NCBI RefSeq assembly: GCF_963676685.1
Contig: NC_092344.1
Span: 48,134,830-48,198,829 of the forward strand
Origin: Mytilus edulis
Lineage: Eukaryota > Mollusca > Bivalvia > Mytilida > Mytilidae
Direction of reading: 5' to 3'
Length of the DNA stretch: 64,000 nucleotides
Below are positions 24,001-34,385 of the stretch, one piece after another; position 1 is the first letter of the stretch, and the number at the start of each line of letters is the position of its first letter. The position numbers and the translations under genes were made by a program. Under the pieces are notes generated by a model, which saw nothing but the letters and a program-made list of their open reading frames with translations, searched no databases and was not told the DNA's origin.

Positions 24001-27000
24001 GTTATATTTTTAATGAAATAATGTCCCTCTATGAATAGCGTTTGGTAATTTTGCCTTTGTTAGTTGCTGCCTTAATGGCGTGTATCGCATCTCAATTTAT
24101 ATAATATTTCATATAAATAGTACGTAAAATGAGAGTATTATTTCTTACTTTCGCATTGCAATCCTGTAAATCCGTTTTTACAAGCACAAGAAAATCCTGA
24201 ACCTTTCACCGAACAAGTCCCACCGTGTTCACATGGTGATCTTGAACATGGTGTTGCTAGAAAAGAAAAATATACAATATATAAGTAGTGTTAAACTAAT
24301 ATTTTTGTGATTAAATAAAGAATGATTATAAAAAAAAACAGTTGATGTAATAAAGTCTCACAGAATAGTCATTCAGTTCAGCGGATCATGCTTGTTGTTT
24401 AACTGAGTAAAGCATTCATTAGTGAAAGATTGTAAAAAGGTCATGGTGGTATTGCATTCCTTTAAGATGACTTTACATCAATAAATTGTTATTTTTGTTG
24501 TGAATTTTTTTATCTAGTTTTAAAACAAGGTTTCGTCCACCTCCGGGTGCAGACATTTCTCGCTGCATTGAAGACCTATTGGTGTCCTTCGGCTGTAATC
24601 TGTCCTTTGATCGGGTTGAAGTCTCTTTGACATATTCCATTCTCAATTTTATTAATATTGATGAATTTAAACATTAAACTCGAATTCAAATATATATGAC
24701 AATGTTTATGCATTTGATAACCCCAGAATTGAACCCAGGGTCTATCTTTCTGTCTATAGTTTGTGAACACTTTGTGAGGGAATTCGATGTTTACGCAGTT
24801 CGCACTTTATTACAAATCACAAAACCAAATATTTTGCAGTAATTTAAGGTATGATTTACTTTAAATCCACATAAAGAAATATATGAATACAGGAATTGTT
24901 TTTGAAATTACAGCAAAACTTTTGCTTGACAAATCTTCGTTCGTTATAGCAAAAAACTAACTAAGAATATCTTGTCATTTTCTCCTAACCCAGCTTATCA
25001 ATTGTTATTGAATTTGGCAACACTTTAAGGAATTTTTGTCCTCAATGCTCTCCAACTTAGTACTTTATTTGGCCTCTTTAACATTTTTTTTATTCGAACG
25101 TCACTGATGAGTCTTTTGTAGACGAAACGGGCGTCTGGCGTATATATGAAATTTTAATCCTGGTATCTATGATAAGTTTATTTACACAATTTTATTGAAT
25201 CAAGTGATTACTAGTTTTATTTCAAACGCGATTATCTCATACAATTCCAATGTATTGTTTCAATTAGAAAGTGAACGAATGTGAACAGTAACTTAAATTA
25301 CCTTCAAAGTGAACACTAAACGTATCCATATCAATTTATAACAATACATTTAAAATTGTATTAGATAAGAAATGCAATTTCTTATATGTTAACCTATTTT
25401 CCACAATAAGAGTAGATAAATAATTTTATATAGCTTATTCCGCAGAAAAAATGAGAAAGTATACAAATCATTTCTATTCCATTAAAAATGTAATTTTTTT
25501 CGGTAAGAAATGCAGAATACATTTTATGCACAGCTACGCTCGGAAGAATAATGATTTATTTCAACAATAAAAGTACATGTTGTCTGTCTCATTATAATGT
25601 TTTAATAACAACTGTCCCAAACCCTGAAGTCAGTAAACATAGTGAAAATAAGACCGACCTGCCAATTTTGGGAATTTCAAATTTAATACCATCGTTTATA
25701 GGTCAATTTGGTCCACCCCAAAACATCTTTTTGACACTTTAATCAGAATAACTTGTCAAGAATCTCTCTTTTCCATCATCCGTTATCGTATGCACAAATG
25801 TTTAATCCACGTTTCGAAAATAGAGATCGTATTTTATATTTGAATATGTCCGGAAGAAAATTTGAGATAATGCGATTGCTAAATTTTTATAAGCCAGACA
25901 GCTTGTGCACACATAAAAGATATATAAATAGCGTGAAATTAAATTAAACTTTTTTAATTAGCCTATTTCTTTTACCTGTACTAATTTAGGCAAAAAAAAT
26001 AAAACATTTCTTAAGAAAACACCATACACAATTACAGTTACTAGGTGACTTTAATTTTAAATTGTTTTTGCTCCATATCAATTAATGTTAAATATATATC
26101 ATATGGTTTCTCTTTACTGGCTATTTGTATATATGAAGAACTGACATGTTTCGACGTACAGCAAATACAAATAAACTGAAGTTGGTACATGAACAGTTTA
26201 TTTTTATGTTAATTTTTATTATTTCTTTTTTATCTTAAATTGTTTTTTCACTGCATTATGACTTTTTCCATGAATGTTACACATGTATATGTACTAGTCA
26301 ACAAAAGAAACGATACACACGTTTGAACTCTTATTCATTATAAAATATAAAGAATATGAAAAACTATTAAATGTTCCAATAAAAAAAATTCATTTACAAA
26401 GCAAATACATATGATTAAAAGAATCTGACCAAATTGGAAAGTTAGAAAATACCGAGTTTTTAAACCAAGGGGTCAAATTTATTTTGCGGAAAATGATAAA
26501 AAAAAAAGTCGGCACTCAATTTCGATGGTGGGACGCAAGTATTCAAATATCTGCAAAGGCATTCAAAATTTTAAGCCAACTATATTTAAGTTTTCGATTT
26601 TAAGTTCTAATATCGATTTTAGTTTTAATGAACGGTGACTTTTATGTAATTTCTTTGAAAAAGTTACTTCAATAACAATTTGTCTTTGCTGCATATCAAT
26701 TGATGAGTTTATAATTAATTTTTCTATTAACATTTACGGGCTATTTATTAAACGAGAACTGGCGTGTTCCGACGAACAGCGAATGGAAATAAAATGCAGT
26801 TGGTACTTGAGAAATTTATTTCTATGGGATTACTTTTGACTTTTTTTCATCTTCTTTATTACTTTTTTAATGAACATTTAACATGCATATATATGCATAC
26901 AAAATTTTGTGTTCGATTAAACCTTTTAAACAGTTTTCTATACTCTTAAACTAACTTGTACAATGGTCACCAGTAAATCCATCTGTGCACGCACATTTTG

Positions 27001-30000
27001 GCTTAAATTGATCAATAAAACACGTCCCACCGTTGTTACAGCTATAACCGACACATGGAGTATCTGTAACGAAAACAATATGCTATTTTAAAAAATGCGA
27101 AAACATACAAGAACATTCGAAAATCGTATATGTCCCTTTACATAATCGTCCCTCAATTTTCGTGTTGTTATGTTGCTGTCTGCAAGACGTATATTTTACA
27201 AGATTATTCATTCTAGTTTACCTGATTGCTCCTTGTTTTTCTGACTGCACAGTATTTTTCGTGTCATGAAATATATACGACTTTGAGTAATATCAAACCA
27301 TTTTGATTAAATGAAATTTAAAATAAATCCAGCATTTAGTACTTTCTCCGGAAACGTAGACCATAAAACAAAGATGAACAACAACGAATAACATTTATAC
27401 AAAACTAGGTAATCTAAGAAAAAGTAAAAAAATTCTGAAATCCCTGAAAAATTCAAAAAGAAAAGTCCGTAACGGAAATTCCCTACCGGAGAAAGTCTAA
27501 AAATAGTAAAATAGATGCATGATTGTACACACTAAAACTGTAGATAAATTCGAAACTGTCAGTCTGAAGCAAGTATATTCGATATTTTTTAATTAAAATT
27601 ATTTATAAAAGGTTTCTTCAAATCCTACACGAAGCATTGGTCAGGAATAGTTGTCCTATTTCTGACCGAATGTGGCTGCAAGAGGAATATCGATTATATT
27701 TGGAATCAATGGTCAAGTATCCGGTTCAAATACCTGACTAAATATCAAATAATGGAAGTAAAATGACGATAATATTTCTACACTTCAGTCAACCATTAGG
27801 TTGGACATTAGTATATACACCTTCTGTTTGTTCTTTCTAAAGACGTTAATTTAGTGATTGTCTATAAATATCATTTTTTTTTATTTTTAATTTTTGTTCA
27901 AATGACGTTTTTCGCATCTCTATTTATCCATATGCAATTCTAGTAAAAATAATGATTATATATTAATGTTTATAAATAAGTACGTACATTGATGGTAATA
28001 TTTCTTACTTTTGCATTGTGACCCTGCAAATCTGTTTAAACATGCACAAGAAAAACCCGAACCGATCACTGAGCAAGTCCCACCGTGATCACATGGTGAA
28101 CTTGAACATGGTGTTGCTAAAACAGAAAAATATAGAATATCTAAGAAATGTAGAACAAATCAAAGCATTTTTGTGAGATGAAATCAACAATAAATCTAGC
28201 ATTAAGTTCCTCTTCCGAAAAAAATAGACCAAGAAACAAAGATTATAAAAACAACAAATATCATATATACAGAATTTGGGTATCTAAGGAAGAATGTAAA
28301 ATATAAAAAAAAGTAGATCCTTAACACTTAAAGTGTAAATAAATTCTAAAATAAAAGCATGAAGCAAGGAATACTGATTTTTTTAAACGTTTATAAAACG
28401 TTTCTGCATACCCTTCACAAAGCATTGGAATAATTGTCGTATGTGTTTAAAACGCATCGAACATTTAGGTAAAACATCTTGTGAAATCAATTGACGAATC
28501 ACTGGACTAATGCCGGCGTCACACAGTGGCGTATAGACCAGTGTGCACCAAACGTACAGAGAAAATTGACAAAGTTGGTATACATTAGTTGCACGCCAAA
28601 GAAACGCTAAACAATCGCTAAACGCGCGATGCATACGTTTGAAGTACGTCCAAATACAAATTATACGCTTGGAAAACGCTTAAACTCGTGAAAATTTTTA
28701 TACCGGCGTCACACATCAGCGTATAGCTCCGACGTACGCCGGGCGCGGTAAAAAATCATGTACGCTGCCCATACGCTAGTAATTTTGGATGCATTTGACA
28801 GGTTCTGTCAATCATATCTGTATCGTGTGCACAACGAGCTTTAAGCGTGTATTGGGCGTACGAGAAGCGTTCCTTAGCACATATCGGGCGTTCAATTAAC
28901 GTATCTTGGCGTATACCTGGCGTGTGTCTAACGTAGATTGAATGCACGATACGTATGAAAAAAACCTATTGAACGTATTTGAGACGCGTCCCGGTCGTAT
29001 CTTGGACGCTCTATTATGGGTTGTTTGTTACAAACACACCCGCATACGTCTCAGATCAAGTCGAACGATCTTGAAGCGTATACAACGTGCCCGACACGTG
29101 TCTCAAACTTATCTGTAGCGTCTTCAACGAGCGTGTAGCGTTTTCAACCGCGTGTAACGTTTGTATTACGTGCGTGTAGCGTACAGGTTTACGCTAGACA
29201 TACGCTTTAGCTGGATGAATTTTTTTATGCTGCATAAAAATTTCGTCGAGTTGTAGCGTTCATCAAGCGTATATCTTTGTATAGCGACGTACTTCAAACT
29301 TATGAAACGTGCTTTAAACGATTGCTTAGCGTTGTTCTGGCGTGCAACTAACATATACCGACTTATTCAATTTTCTCTGTACGTTTGGTGCACGCCAGTC
29401 TATACGCCGATGTGTGACGCCGGCATTATGCAGAATAATTTTTTTCATCCAGCTCAAGCGTGTGTCTAGCGTATACATGTACGCTACGCGCACGTTATAC
29501 ATACCATAGAAGCGCGTTTAACGCGCTACAGGTAAGTTTGAGACACGTTTAAGGCACGTTGTATACGCTTAAAGATCATTCGACTCAAACGTATGCGGGT
29601 GTGTTTGTAACAAATTCCCATAATAGAACGTCCAAGGTACGATCGGGACGCGTCTCAAATACGTTCAAGAAACATTTTTTCTTCGAAGCGTGAATTTCAT
29701 CTACGTTACACAAACGCCAGGCATACGCCAACATACGTTTCTTGAACGCCTGATAAACGCTTAGGTACGCTTTTCGTACGCTAAATACACGCTTAAAACT
29801 CGTTGTAGACACGTTACAGATATGATTGACAGGTTGAATGCATCCAAAATTACTAGCGTATTGGCAGCGTACATGATTTTTTTTAACACGACCAGGCGTA
29901 CGTCGAAGCCATATGCTGATGTGTGACGCCGGTATAAATTTCAAGGAAAATATAAATTTAGTATCTTCTGGCGGAACCATAGTTACCCAGTGAATCAATT

Positions 30001-33000
30001 CATTAAAGGATTGACTCTTTATCTTGCCGAAAATTCAAAAAGAGACGTTAGGAGGCGGGATATTTTTGACTGCCATTCCCTTAAAATTAAGATAAAAGTT
30101 TGAATATGCTCTATGAAATGACAAAAAATCGTTTGCAGTTTATTTGTTTTAGTGAATGGTAACTTTTATGTATTTTTTTTACAAGTGACTTCAATTACAA
30201 TTTGTCCTTGCTGCATATTAATTAAAGTTGTTTATAATCAATTATTTTATTGATCTTTACTGGCTATTTATTTAATGGAGAACTGGCGTGTTCTAACGAA
30301 CAGCAAATGAAGTTGGTACATGATACATTTATTTCCATGGTAATTTTTTGTCATCTTGTTTTGTCTCTTTAGTATCATTTTTTCAATGAGCATTTCGCAT
30401 ATATATATAGCATGTGAATACAAATTTTGTGTTCGATTGCATATATGATATAGACTTCAATATTTCTTAAACTTACTTGTACAATGGTCACCAGTAAATC
30501 CATTTTTGCACGCACATTTTGGCTGAAATTGATCAATAAAACACGTCCCATCGTTGTAACAGCTGTATCTGTCGCATGGAGTATCTGATAGAAAAATATT
30601 ATACTGTTTTAAAAGAAGGTGATAACATAAACAACTAGAGGCTCTTAAGAGCCTGTGTCGCTAACCTTGGTATATGTGCATATTAAACAAAGGACACAGA
30701 TGGATTCATGACAAAATTGTGTTTTAGTGTTGGTAAAGTGTTTGTAGATCTCACTTTAACCATATTGTCTTTTTCTGGAACTTTTTTATTTATTATTCTT
30801 GCATCTTGCATATTTAACGTTTCGCAGCGTCTATTATCGATTTCAAGGCAATTATAGTTGAAAATGTTTTTTTTTGCTGAAAGGACATTTCACGGACATT
30901 GATTCCAAAAGAGATTTTCTTGTTGTTTTCAATTTTGAGATTTCACGTACAAACTGCTGTTTTTACACAATGCATCTTTTCTGCCAAGTTTCAAAACATT
31001 TTTTCTTGTGGTTTTACATAGAGAATATTTTTTAAATAAGGGACATAGTAAGACGACGTTCGAAAAGCCATCATGGTAGTTGAAAATACAAAAGCAACTG
31101 CGTACCAGCATGAGCAGTGTCAAATTGGAATACAAAAATGATGATAACGAACAACTGTCCATTTTCACCAATTAAAACCAAGCCGGAGAAGACGAATGTA
31201 AACAGTATATTGTGTAATGTCCAATATTTTGGTAATTATTCTTAGCCTGGTTTAGTTTACAATGTAGTAAATCAAACGAAATCAAAAAAAAAAAATCTTT
31301 ATACAATAAGAAGATGATAATGATTATCAAAATAAAGTAGTATACAGCACGCCAAGGTTGATTCAATCAGGGAAGTAAAAAAACCTATTGAAACTTTAGA
31401 TGTTATCAATCAATGAAACGAATGGAAAGCATCTGTCTTATTCCTGACGTGTAACTGGCAATTTCCCGGAAATAAGATATGGTGGGTTGAAACCGGGTTT
31501 TATGTTTAATTAGCTAAATTTTTCACTTTTTTGGCAAAATGACACAACTATCCACGGAAGACCAAAGTGCACAAATGTTAGTAGAAGCTTATGTGAATTA
31601 AATTCCATTACATTAATGTAGTTTTAAGCAACTAATATAGGCCACCTTACAACATTCAGCAATGGACAAAATGCATGCCGTGCCGTCAGCTCTTACAGGA
31701 CCCACTTGACAAAGTACGAAACAATTAAAAAAACTAAATATCAAATGTATTACAAAACAATGAAGACATATATCATGACAGACAACAACCAACATCCCAC
31801 ACTGAAGTGCTAGTTCATGCCTTAAAACATATACTCACGGTTATTGAAAGATTGTTCAAAACCAATAGCAATAAATAAAAGTATCCAATTGTACATATCA
31901 AACAACTTTAGTATAGAAACATACAAAACTTTTTTATCTTTCAAAAAGCTATTTGTCTTAACTGAATGCAATACAAATATCGTTGGCAATTTAATTATCG
32001 AATAGTGTTTGATACCCAAACACAAGTAGCGTCAAATTATGGTAAAACTTCCTCATGTTTACAGATTTAGTCATTGATAAAACAATAACAATACAACTAG
32101 GAGTCCAAAAAATATGTTACTTTTAATTTAATTTGTATTACAGACTATATACTATCAACTATATGATAATCATTTAAAAAAAATCATATAACGAATTGAT
32201 AATTTATTTTTAAAAAACTGTTTTTTGCGCTTTTGACAAATTAAATTATTGAAATGTCTTATCAAAATTTACATTATTCAAATATTACAAACTTTAAAAT
32301 TAAAAATGAAAACTGAATTAAAAAATAAACTTGTACCTTCACATTTCAATCCATAAAACCCATCATGGCATTTGCAGATTGCTTTATCTCCGGAAACAGA
32401 ACAATTCCCATTATGAAGACACTGTACATATGCACATGGAGATGCTATAAATAAAGTTGAAAAATGTATGCATTTTTTTTTAGAAAAAACAAATAGTAAT
32501 TAATAAACAATGTTTTCGATGGCTCTAACACTACATACACAAAAAATAGCCAACAGGAACCATGAACACAAAACATGTTATCATTTCCGTTTGCATTACA
32601 GTTTAACCATATTCTGTTATGTAAGAATGATAACGTAGTGTTAATAGGAACAAACATCATAGAGTCATAGATTCCAATTCATTAACTAAGGGTTGACCAA
32701 ATAATTCGTTTTGCTTAAAAATCAAATTTCTTACCCTTGTTTGATAGCATCAACCCCAATACTACACCAAGAGCTAACAGTAAGACGACACATACAACTG
32801 CAGATACTGCACATGCGGTTCTCCATATGCTTCTTACTACTTTTGCATCTGCCAGTTCTTGTTTTGTAGGTAATTGTAAGTCGATATTTTTTGTGTTTTC
32901 GTGTTTGTTGTTCCCTAATGTTTCCTTGCTGCGTGAATGTGTAGCTGTATTCGTACCACGTTCATTCCAGTCTGTATATTTGTTTTCATTCTTTTTTTCG

Positions 33001-33137
33001 TCTGGCGGTTTATTAGCATATTCAGCAATTTCCTCATAATCTGCTTGATCATCATCTTCATCCTCAACAACAGCTACGTTTCGGTCAAATATTTCATTTT
33101 CATAAGGTCGAGAGCCCTTTTTATAATTAACAGCCAT
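16777..33137 (-). CDS. EGF-MAM gene 2: type II membrane protein, six EGF-like domains and one MAM domain
   Basis: Eleven coding exons give 1512 nt, 503 aa plus TGA: 32735-33137, 32337-32444, 30477-30584, 28009-28116, 26956-27063, 24149-24256, 22778-22885, 21972-22054, 19635-19761, 18304-18470, 16777-16860. Residues 1-107 form a charged cytoplasmic tail without signal peptide, with YENE (Y12), an acidic run (25-30) and YEEI (Y34). Residues about 108-131 are a single hydrophobic helix preceded by Arg, fitting type II topology. Six 36-residue EGF-like domains (135-350) follow, each with six Cys, then a MAM domain (351-503). The MAM has its C-terminal Cys pair and the DIAIDN motif but lacks the usual first two Cys. 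It is paralogous to the gene at 36682-48545. A cell-surface adhesion or receptor role is inferred from domains only. Skipped or alternative exons cannot be excluded. Confidence 0.85.
18304..18470 (-). CDS. Gene 2 exon 10: MAM third segment
   Basis: 167 nt, phase 1 in, 0 out, acceptor TTGTAG, donor GTTTGA (weak). Reads ESPGCLKFHYNMNG, NVYQG, and RIWRKTGNQGNQWQLVEL. The GCLKFHYNM strand carries the third canonical MAM Cys. The end, NSCHCSK, has two extra Cys absent from the paralogue. Confidence 0.85.
18660..19450 (+). pseudogene. RT retroelement remnant, downstream half with 3' tail, in intron
   Basis: In-frame RT sequence runs ERIYPIELEINDTTDT, then SYLDLHLEIDNEGRLKTKLY, KRDDFNF and EVYISQLIRYSRAC, to about 19135. 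A 3' tail follows with GCCACATGTGGAGCAGGATC and TTTTTAGCCAGGAGTTGTCA. It is related to but distinct from the RT at 10345-11697. It lies antisense to gene 2 in the intron between MAM exons 19635-19761 and 18304-18470. The first 45 bp repeat the end of the fragment at 15880-16225. Confidence 0.65.
19635..19761 (-). CDS. Gene 2 exon 9: MAM second segment
   Basis: 127 nt, phase 0 in, 1 out, acceptor TGTCCTGCAG, donor GTAAGA. Reads GKTGSTNTGPFAAYKG, then YLYFETSSGTEGSIARLVSR. The TGP...Y..YFE.S...G..A pattern is the central MAM strand region. Confidence 0.85.
19925..20620. repeat. Minisatellite, about five units of 121-133 bp
   Basis: AAGAATATATATGGTTTAGG recurs at about 19962, 20084, 20210, 20331 (variant) and 20464 (variant). 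Each is followed by GGGGATCT and ACC(A/G)TTTACAAG-like sequence and then CCCC..GGGACT. Units get more divergent toward the right. 68-codon ORFs here simply reflect the repeat. Confidence 0.75.
20721..20736. repeat. C16 homopolymer
   Basis: Sixteen consecutive C on the plus strand; a second C10 tract is at 20551-20560. G-rich on the minus strand, which is the sense strand of the host intron. Confidence 0.8.
20886..21027. repeat. AAG/CTT trinucleotide microsatellite
   Basis: About 140 bp of AAG units, imperfect up to about 20940 (GACGAAGACG interruptions) and then uninterrupted to 21027. On the minus strand (gene 2 sense) it is a CTT run inside an intron, so it is transcribed as a pyrimidine tract. 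It produces low-complexity ORFs on both strands that are not genes. Confidence 0.9.
21051..21971. other. Intron sequence, nothing else seen
   Basis: Part of the gene 2 intron between MAM exons 21972-22054 and 19635-19761. No repeat or ORF recognised. Confidence 0.4.
21972..22054 (-). CDS. Gene 2 exon 8: MAM first segment
   Basis: 83 nt, phase 1 in, 0 out, acceptor GTTTCTAG, donor GTAATA. Reads (I)YVADFENSFDSMFIQDQND, then DSNWTVHS. The DFE...D.. DW-like pattern starts a MAM domain, but the canonical Cys before DFE and the one about eight residues later are replaced (Ala and Met/Ser). Confidence 0.85.
22778..22885 (-). CDS. Gene 2 exon 7: EGF-like domain 6 (type B)
   Basis: 108 nt, phase 1-1, donor GTAAGT. 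Reads TPCVSYSCHNGGTCLLDKLQ then PNCTCKVGFTGVHCE, six Cys in EGF spacing. Closest in style to EGF domains 2 and 4 of the same protein and domain 2 of the paralogue. Confidence 0.9.
23880..23932. repeat. Repeat family R3, terminal fragment
   Basis: Only the end AATCCTGGTACCTTTGATAA and CTATTC is left, in an intron of gene 2. Confidence 0.5.
24149..24256 (-). CDS. Gene 2 exon 6: EGF-like domain 5 (type C)
   Basis: 108 nt, phase 1-1, acceptor TTTTCTAG, donor GTAAGA. Reads TPCSRSPCEHGGTCSVKGSG then FSCACKNGFTGLQCE. Nearly the same as domain 3 of both paralogues. Confidence 0.9.
24530..24655 (+). repeat. RT retroelement tail fragment
   Basis: CACCTCCGGGTGCAGACATT, CGCTGCATTGAAGACCTATT and a final ATTCTCAATTTT match the last 120 bp of the 3' tail of the RT elements at 10345-11697 and 44944-46127. 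Strongly 5' truncated, with some divergence. Confidence 0.65.
24940..25185. repeat. Repeat family R3, partial copy
   Basis: Contains GAATTTGGCAACACTTTAAG, CGAACGTCACTGATGAGTCT, GACGAAACGGGCGTCTGGCG and CCTGGTATCTATGATAAGTT, in the same order as the copy at 60000-60345. Confidence 0.6.
25186..26044. other. Intron sequence, no element recognised
   Basis: Two 63-64 codon plus-strand ORFs at 25551-25742 and 25753-25947 are antisense to gene 2 and have no recognisable features. Confidence 0.35.
26045..26300 (-). repeat. Orphan copy of the intron sequence that flanks type-B EGF exons
   Basis: Shares GGTGACTTTAATT, CATATCAATTAATG, TTACTGGCTATTTGTA, GACATGTTTCGACGTACAGC and GAAGTTGGTACATGA with 26640-26900 and 30160-30420. 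Those two copies both run directly into a type-B EGF exon, but this one does not. It looks like the remains of a further duplication unit that lost its exon. Confidence 0.55.
26956..27063 (-). CDS. Gene 2 exon 5: EGF-like domain 4 (type B)
   Basis: 108 nt, phase 1-1, acceptor CGTTACAG, donor GTTAGT (less common variant). Reads TPCVGYSCNNGGTCFIDQFK then PKCACTDGFTGDHCT. Confidence 0.88.
28009..28116 (-). CDS. Gene 2 exon 4: EGF-like domain 3 (type C)
   Basis: 108 nt, phase 1-1, acceptor GTTTTAG, donor GTAAGA. Reads TPCSSSPCDHGGTCSVIGSG then FSCACLNRFAGSQCK. Confidence 0.9.
28508..29936. mobile_element. Foldback element(s) with long interleaved inverted arms
   Basis: Segment X (28508-28698) is inverted as X' (about 29215-29428), and segment Y (28699 to about 29214) is inverted as Y' (29429-29936), giving the order X-Y-X'-Y'. 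All four outer ends carry the same terminus: ATGCCGGCGTCACACAG at 28510, TACCGGCGTCACACATCAGC at 28701, and inverted GTGTGACGCCGGCATTA and GTGTGACGCCGGTATA. The arms are rich in short AGCGTGT/ACGCTT/ACGTAT words, unlike the AT-rich surroundings. Long subrepeat-rich inverted arms are typical of Foldback-type transposons. ORFs of up to 137 codons inside are by-products of the repeats. The block lies in gene 2's intron between EGF exons 28009-28116 and 30477-30584. Confidence 0.75.
29937..30476. other. Intron sequence, duplicated around type-B EGF exons
   Basis: 30160-30420 matches 26640-26900 and 26045-26300 (for example GAGAACTGGCGTGTTC, ACAGCAAATGAAGTTGGTAC). No other feature. Confidence 0.5.
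30477..30584 (-). CDS. Gene 2 exon 3: EGF-like domain 2 (type B)
   Basis: 108 nt, phase 1-1, acceptor TTCTATCAG, donor GTAAGT. Reads TPCDRYSCYNDGTCFIDQFQ then PKCACKNGFTGDHCT. Confidence 0.9.
30630..30765 (+). repeat. Repeat R4, 5' fragment
   Basis: ACTAGAGGCTCTTAAGAGCC, TGTGTCGCTAACCTTGG and TTCATGACAAAATTGTGTTT match the first 130 bp of the element at 2511-3206. Confidence 0.65.
30766..32336. other. Intron sequence, nothing recognised
   Basis: Gene 2 intron between EGF domains 1 and 2. Several minus-strand ORFs of 60-80 codons show no domain, no splice-compatible EGF or MAM pattern and no repeat identity. Confidence 0.4.
32337..32444 (-). CDS. Gene 2 exon 2: EGF-like domain 1 (type A)
   Basis: 108 nt, phase 1-1, acceptor ATTTATAG, donor GTACAA. 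Reads SPCAYVQCLHNGNCSVSGDK then AICKCHDGFYGLKCE. Partner of paralogue exon 46614-46721. Confidence 0.9.
32735..33137 (-). CDS. Gene 2 exon 1: start codon, cytoplasmic tail and transmembrane helix
   Basis: Starts at MAVNYKK, the same start used by the paralogue. 403 nt, ends in phase 1 before GTAAGAAA. Contains PYENEIFD, the acidic EDEDDDQADYEEIAEY, a polar basic stretch with KYTDWNE, then RSIWRTAC followed by about 24 hydrophobic residues. YEEI is a classic Src-family SH2 ligand pattern when phosphorylated, and YEN fits the Grb2-type pYxN pattern; use here is inference. Confidence 0.88.
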
Positions 33138-33208
33138 TCGATTGGAATGTTATTATGAACAAAACTTTCTTCGGAAAATATTAGATGACTTGTTTTGTAA
33201 GGATCTCT

Positions 33209-33218
33209 TTTATATAGA
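33209..33218 (-). promoter_or_regulatory. Candidate TATA box of EGF-MAM gene 2
   Basis: CTATATAAAAG on the minus strand lies about 72-81 bp upstream of the ATG at 33137, which would give a start site near 33185 and a short leader of about 50 nt. An AT-rich genome makes such matches common. Confidence 0.4.
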
Positions 33219-34269
33219 ATTAAACATTTCCGTGTTTACTTTCGTTCGATTGAAATTTGATTACTGAGTCGGAAGCCTATGTTCATGTGAAACTACACTA
33301 TATCTGTACTTAGAAAACATTGATAAATATCTTCAGGTTTTATGTGTTGGTGTATGGGCTGTTTCCTAAACTATTATAGCTGAATAAACGGAAACCCGCG
33401 TGAAACTGATGATCTGCTGATTGTAGATACATGTACCTGTTTATACAAAAACAGAAGATAATTGAACTTTAATTAACACATTGACATAACTATCAAACAT
33501 AATCCTCGAAAAGGTAGATTATTTTTAAAAACGAAATGTGCAAATAAAAAAGACTATACGGGGATATAACTTACTTGAAGCAGTGTTACATCATTAACGA
33601 CATTTATCAAAAAGAAGAATAATAAATGCACCAATGAACAACCGTCATATATAATTCAATCTTAATCACATTAATACAATTGCAATTTCGCCTAAGAATA
33701 TTCCAAAAATTAATATATATGTAGTTATCTTATCTTTCAGATAATATTGTTATATTTATATAAACATTATATATATAATATGATGTACATTTGTAAAATG
33801 CTATTCTTTTTATAACTGTGTAAAAATAAGTAGATGTGTTAATATGATTGTCAACAGCGATCAAATTATGTGTATCTATGTAATTATTTGTATCCATCCA
33901 AAATTCCGTGTGGATAAAACAATATACGATATAGTTTTAATTAGACCCGACATAATAATATAAAAATAATTTAACAAGAATTTCTAAATAATCACTGCTA
34001 GCATTGTGGAATGGGTTAATAATTAGTTGCAAAATGTCTAGCTGTGAATTAGTATATTGGAAAGCAGGAAGCTCACTATATTTACAAATAATGTTTTTCA
34101 GTACGGGTATTCGAATTAGGTCTAGGGCTTAACAACACAGCAAAAAGTTTGTTAGTGTTTCTTCAGTCTAGTCACATAATTTACAGGTTAAATCAACGTT
34201 GTTTTTATTTTAAGCTGCTCTTTTTGTCTGTAGAATAAATGTTCTAGTTACAAGTTTTACTCAAATTGG

Positions 34270-34385
34270 ATTTCTGCTGATATCTCTTTGATAAGCACTA
34301 TTCGATATTTCTTTCATTAACACTATTTGGTATCTCTTTGGTTTGCACTATTCAATAACTTTTTGATAAGCACTATTCGTTATGT
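34270..34385. repeat. Tandem repeat, about four ~30-bp units
   Basis: Imperfect units of TATCTCTTTGATAAGCACTATTCG with variants (TTTCATTAACACTATTTGG, TTTGGTTTGCACTATTCAA). Confidence 0.65.

Noticed and set aside
28383..29998. ORFs of 62-137 codons on the minus strand
   Set aside because: All lie in or at the edge of the foldback arms, whose subrepeats avoid stops by chance; no domain, and the frame is not shared between inverted arms.
32737..33158. Plus-strand ORFs of 73-100 codons
   Set aside because: They are antisense to exon 1 of EGF-MAM gene 2, which has strong paralogue support; the same applies to 48118-48396.
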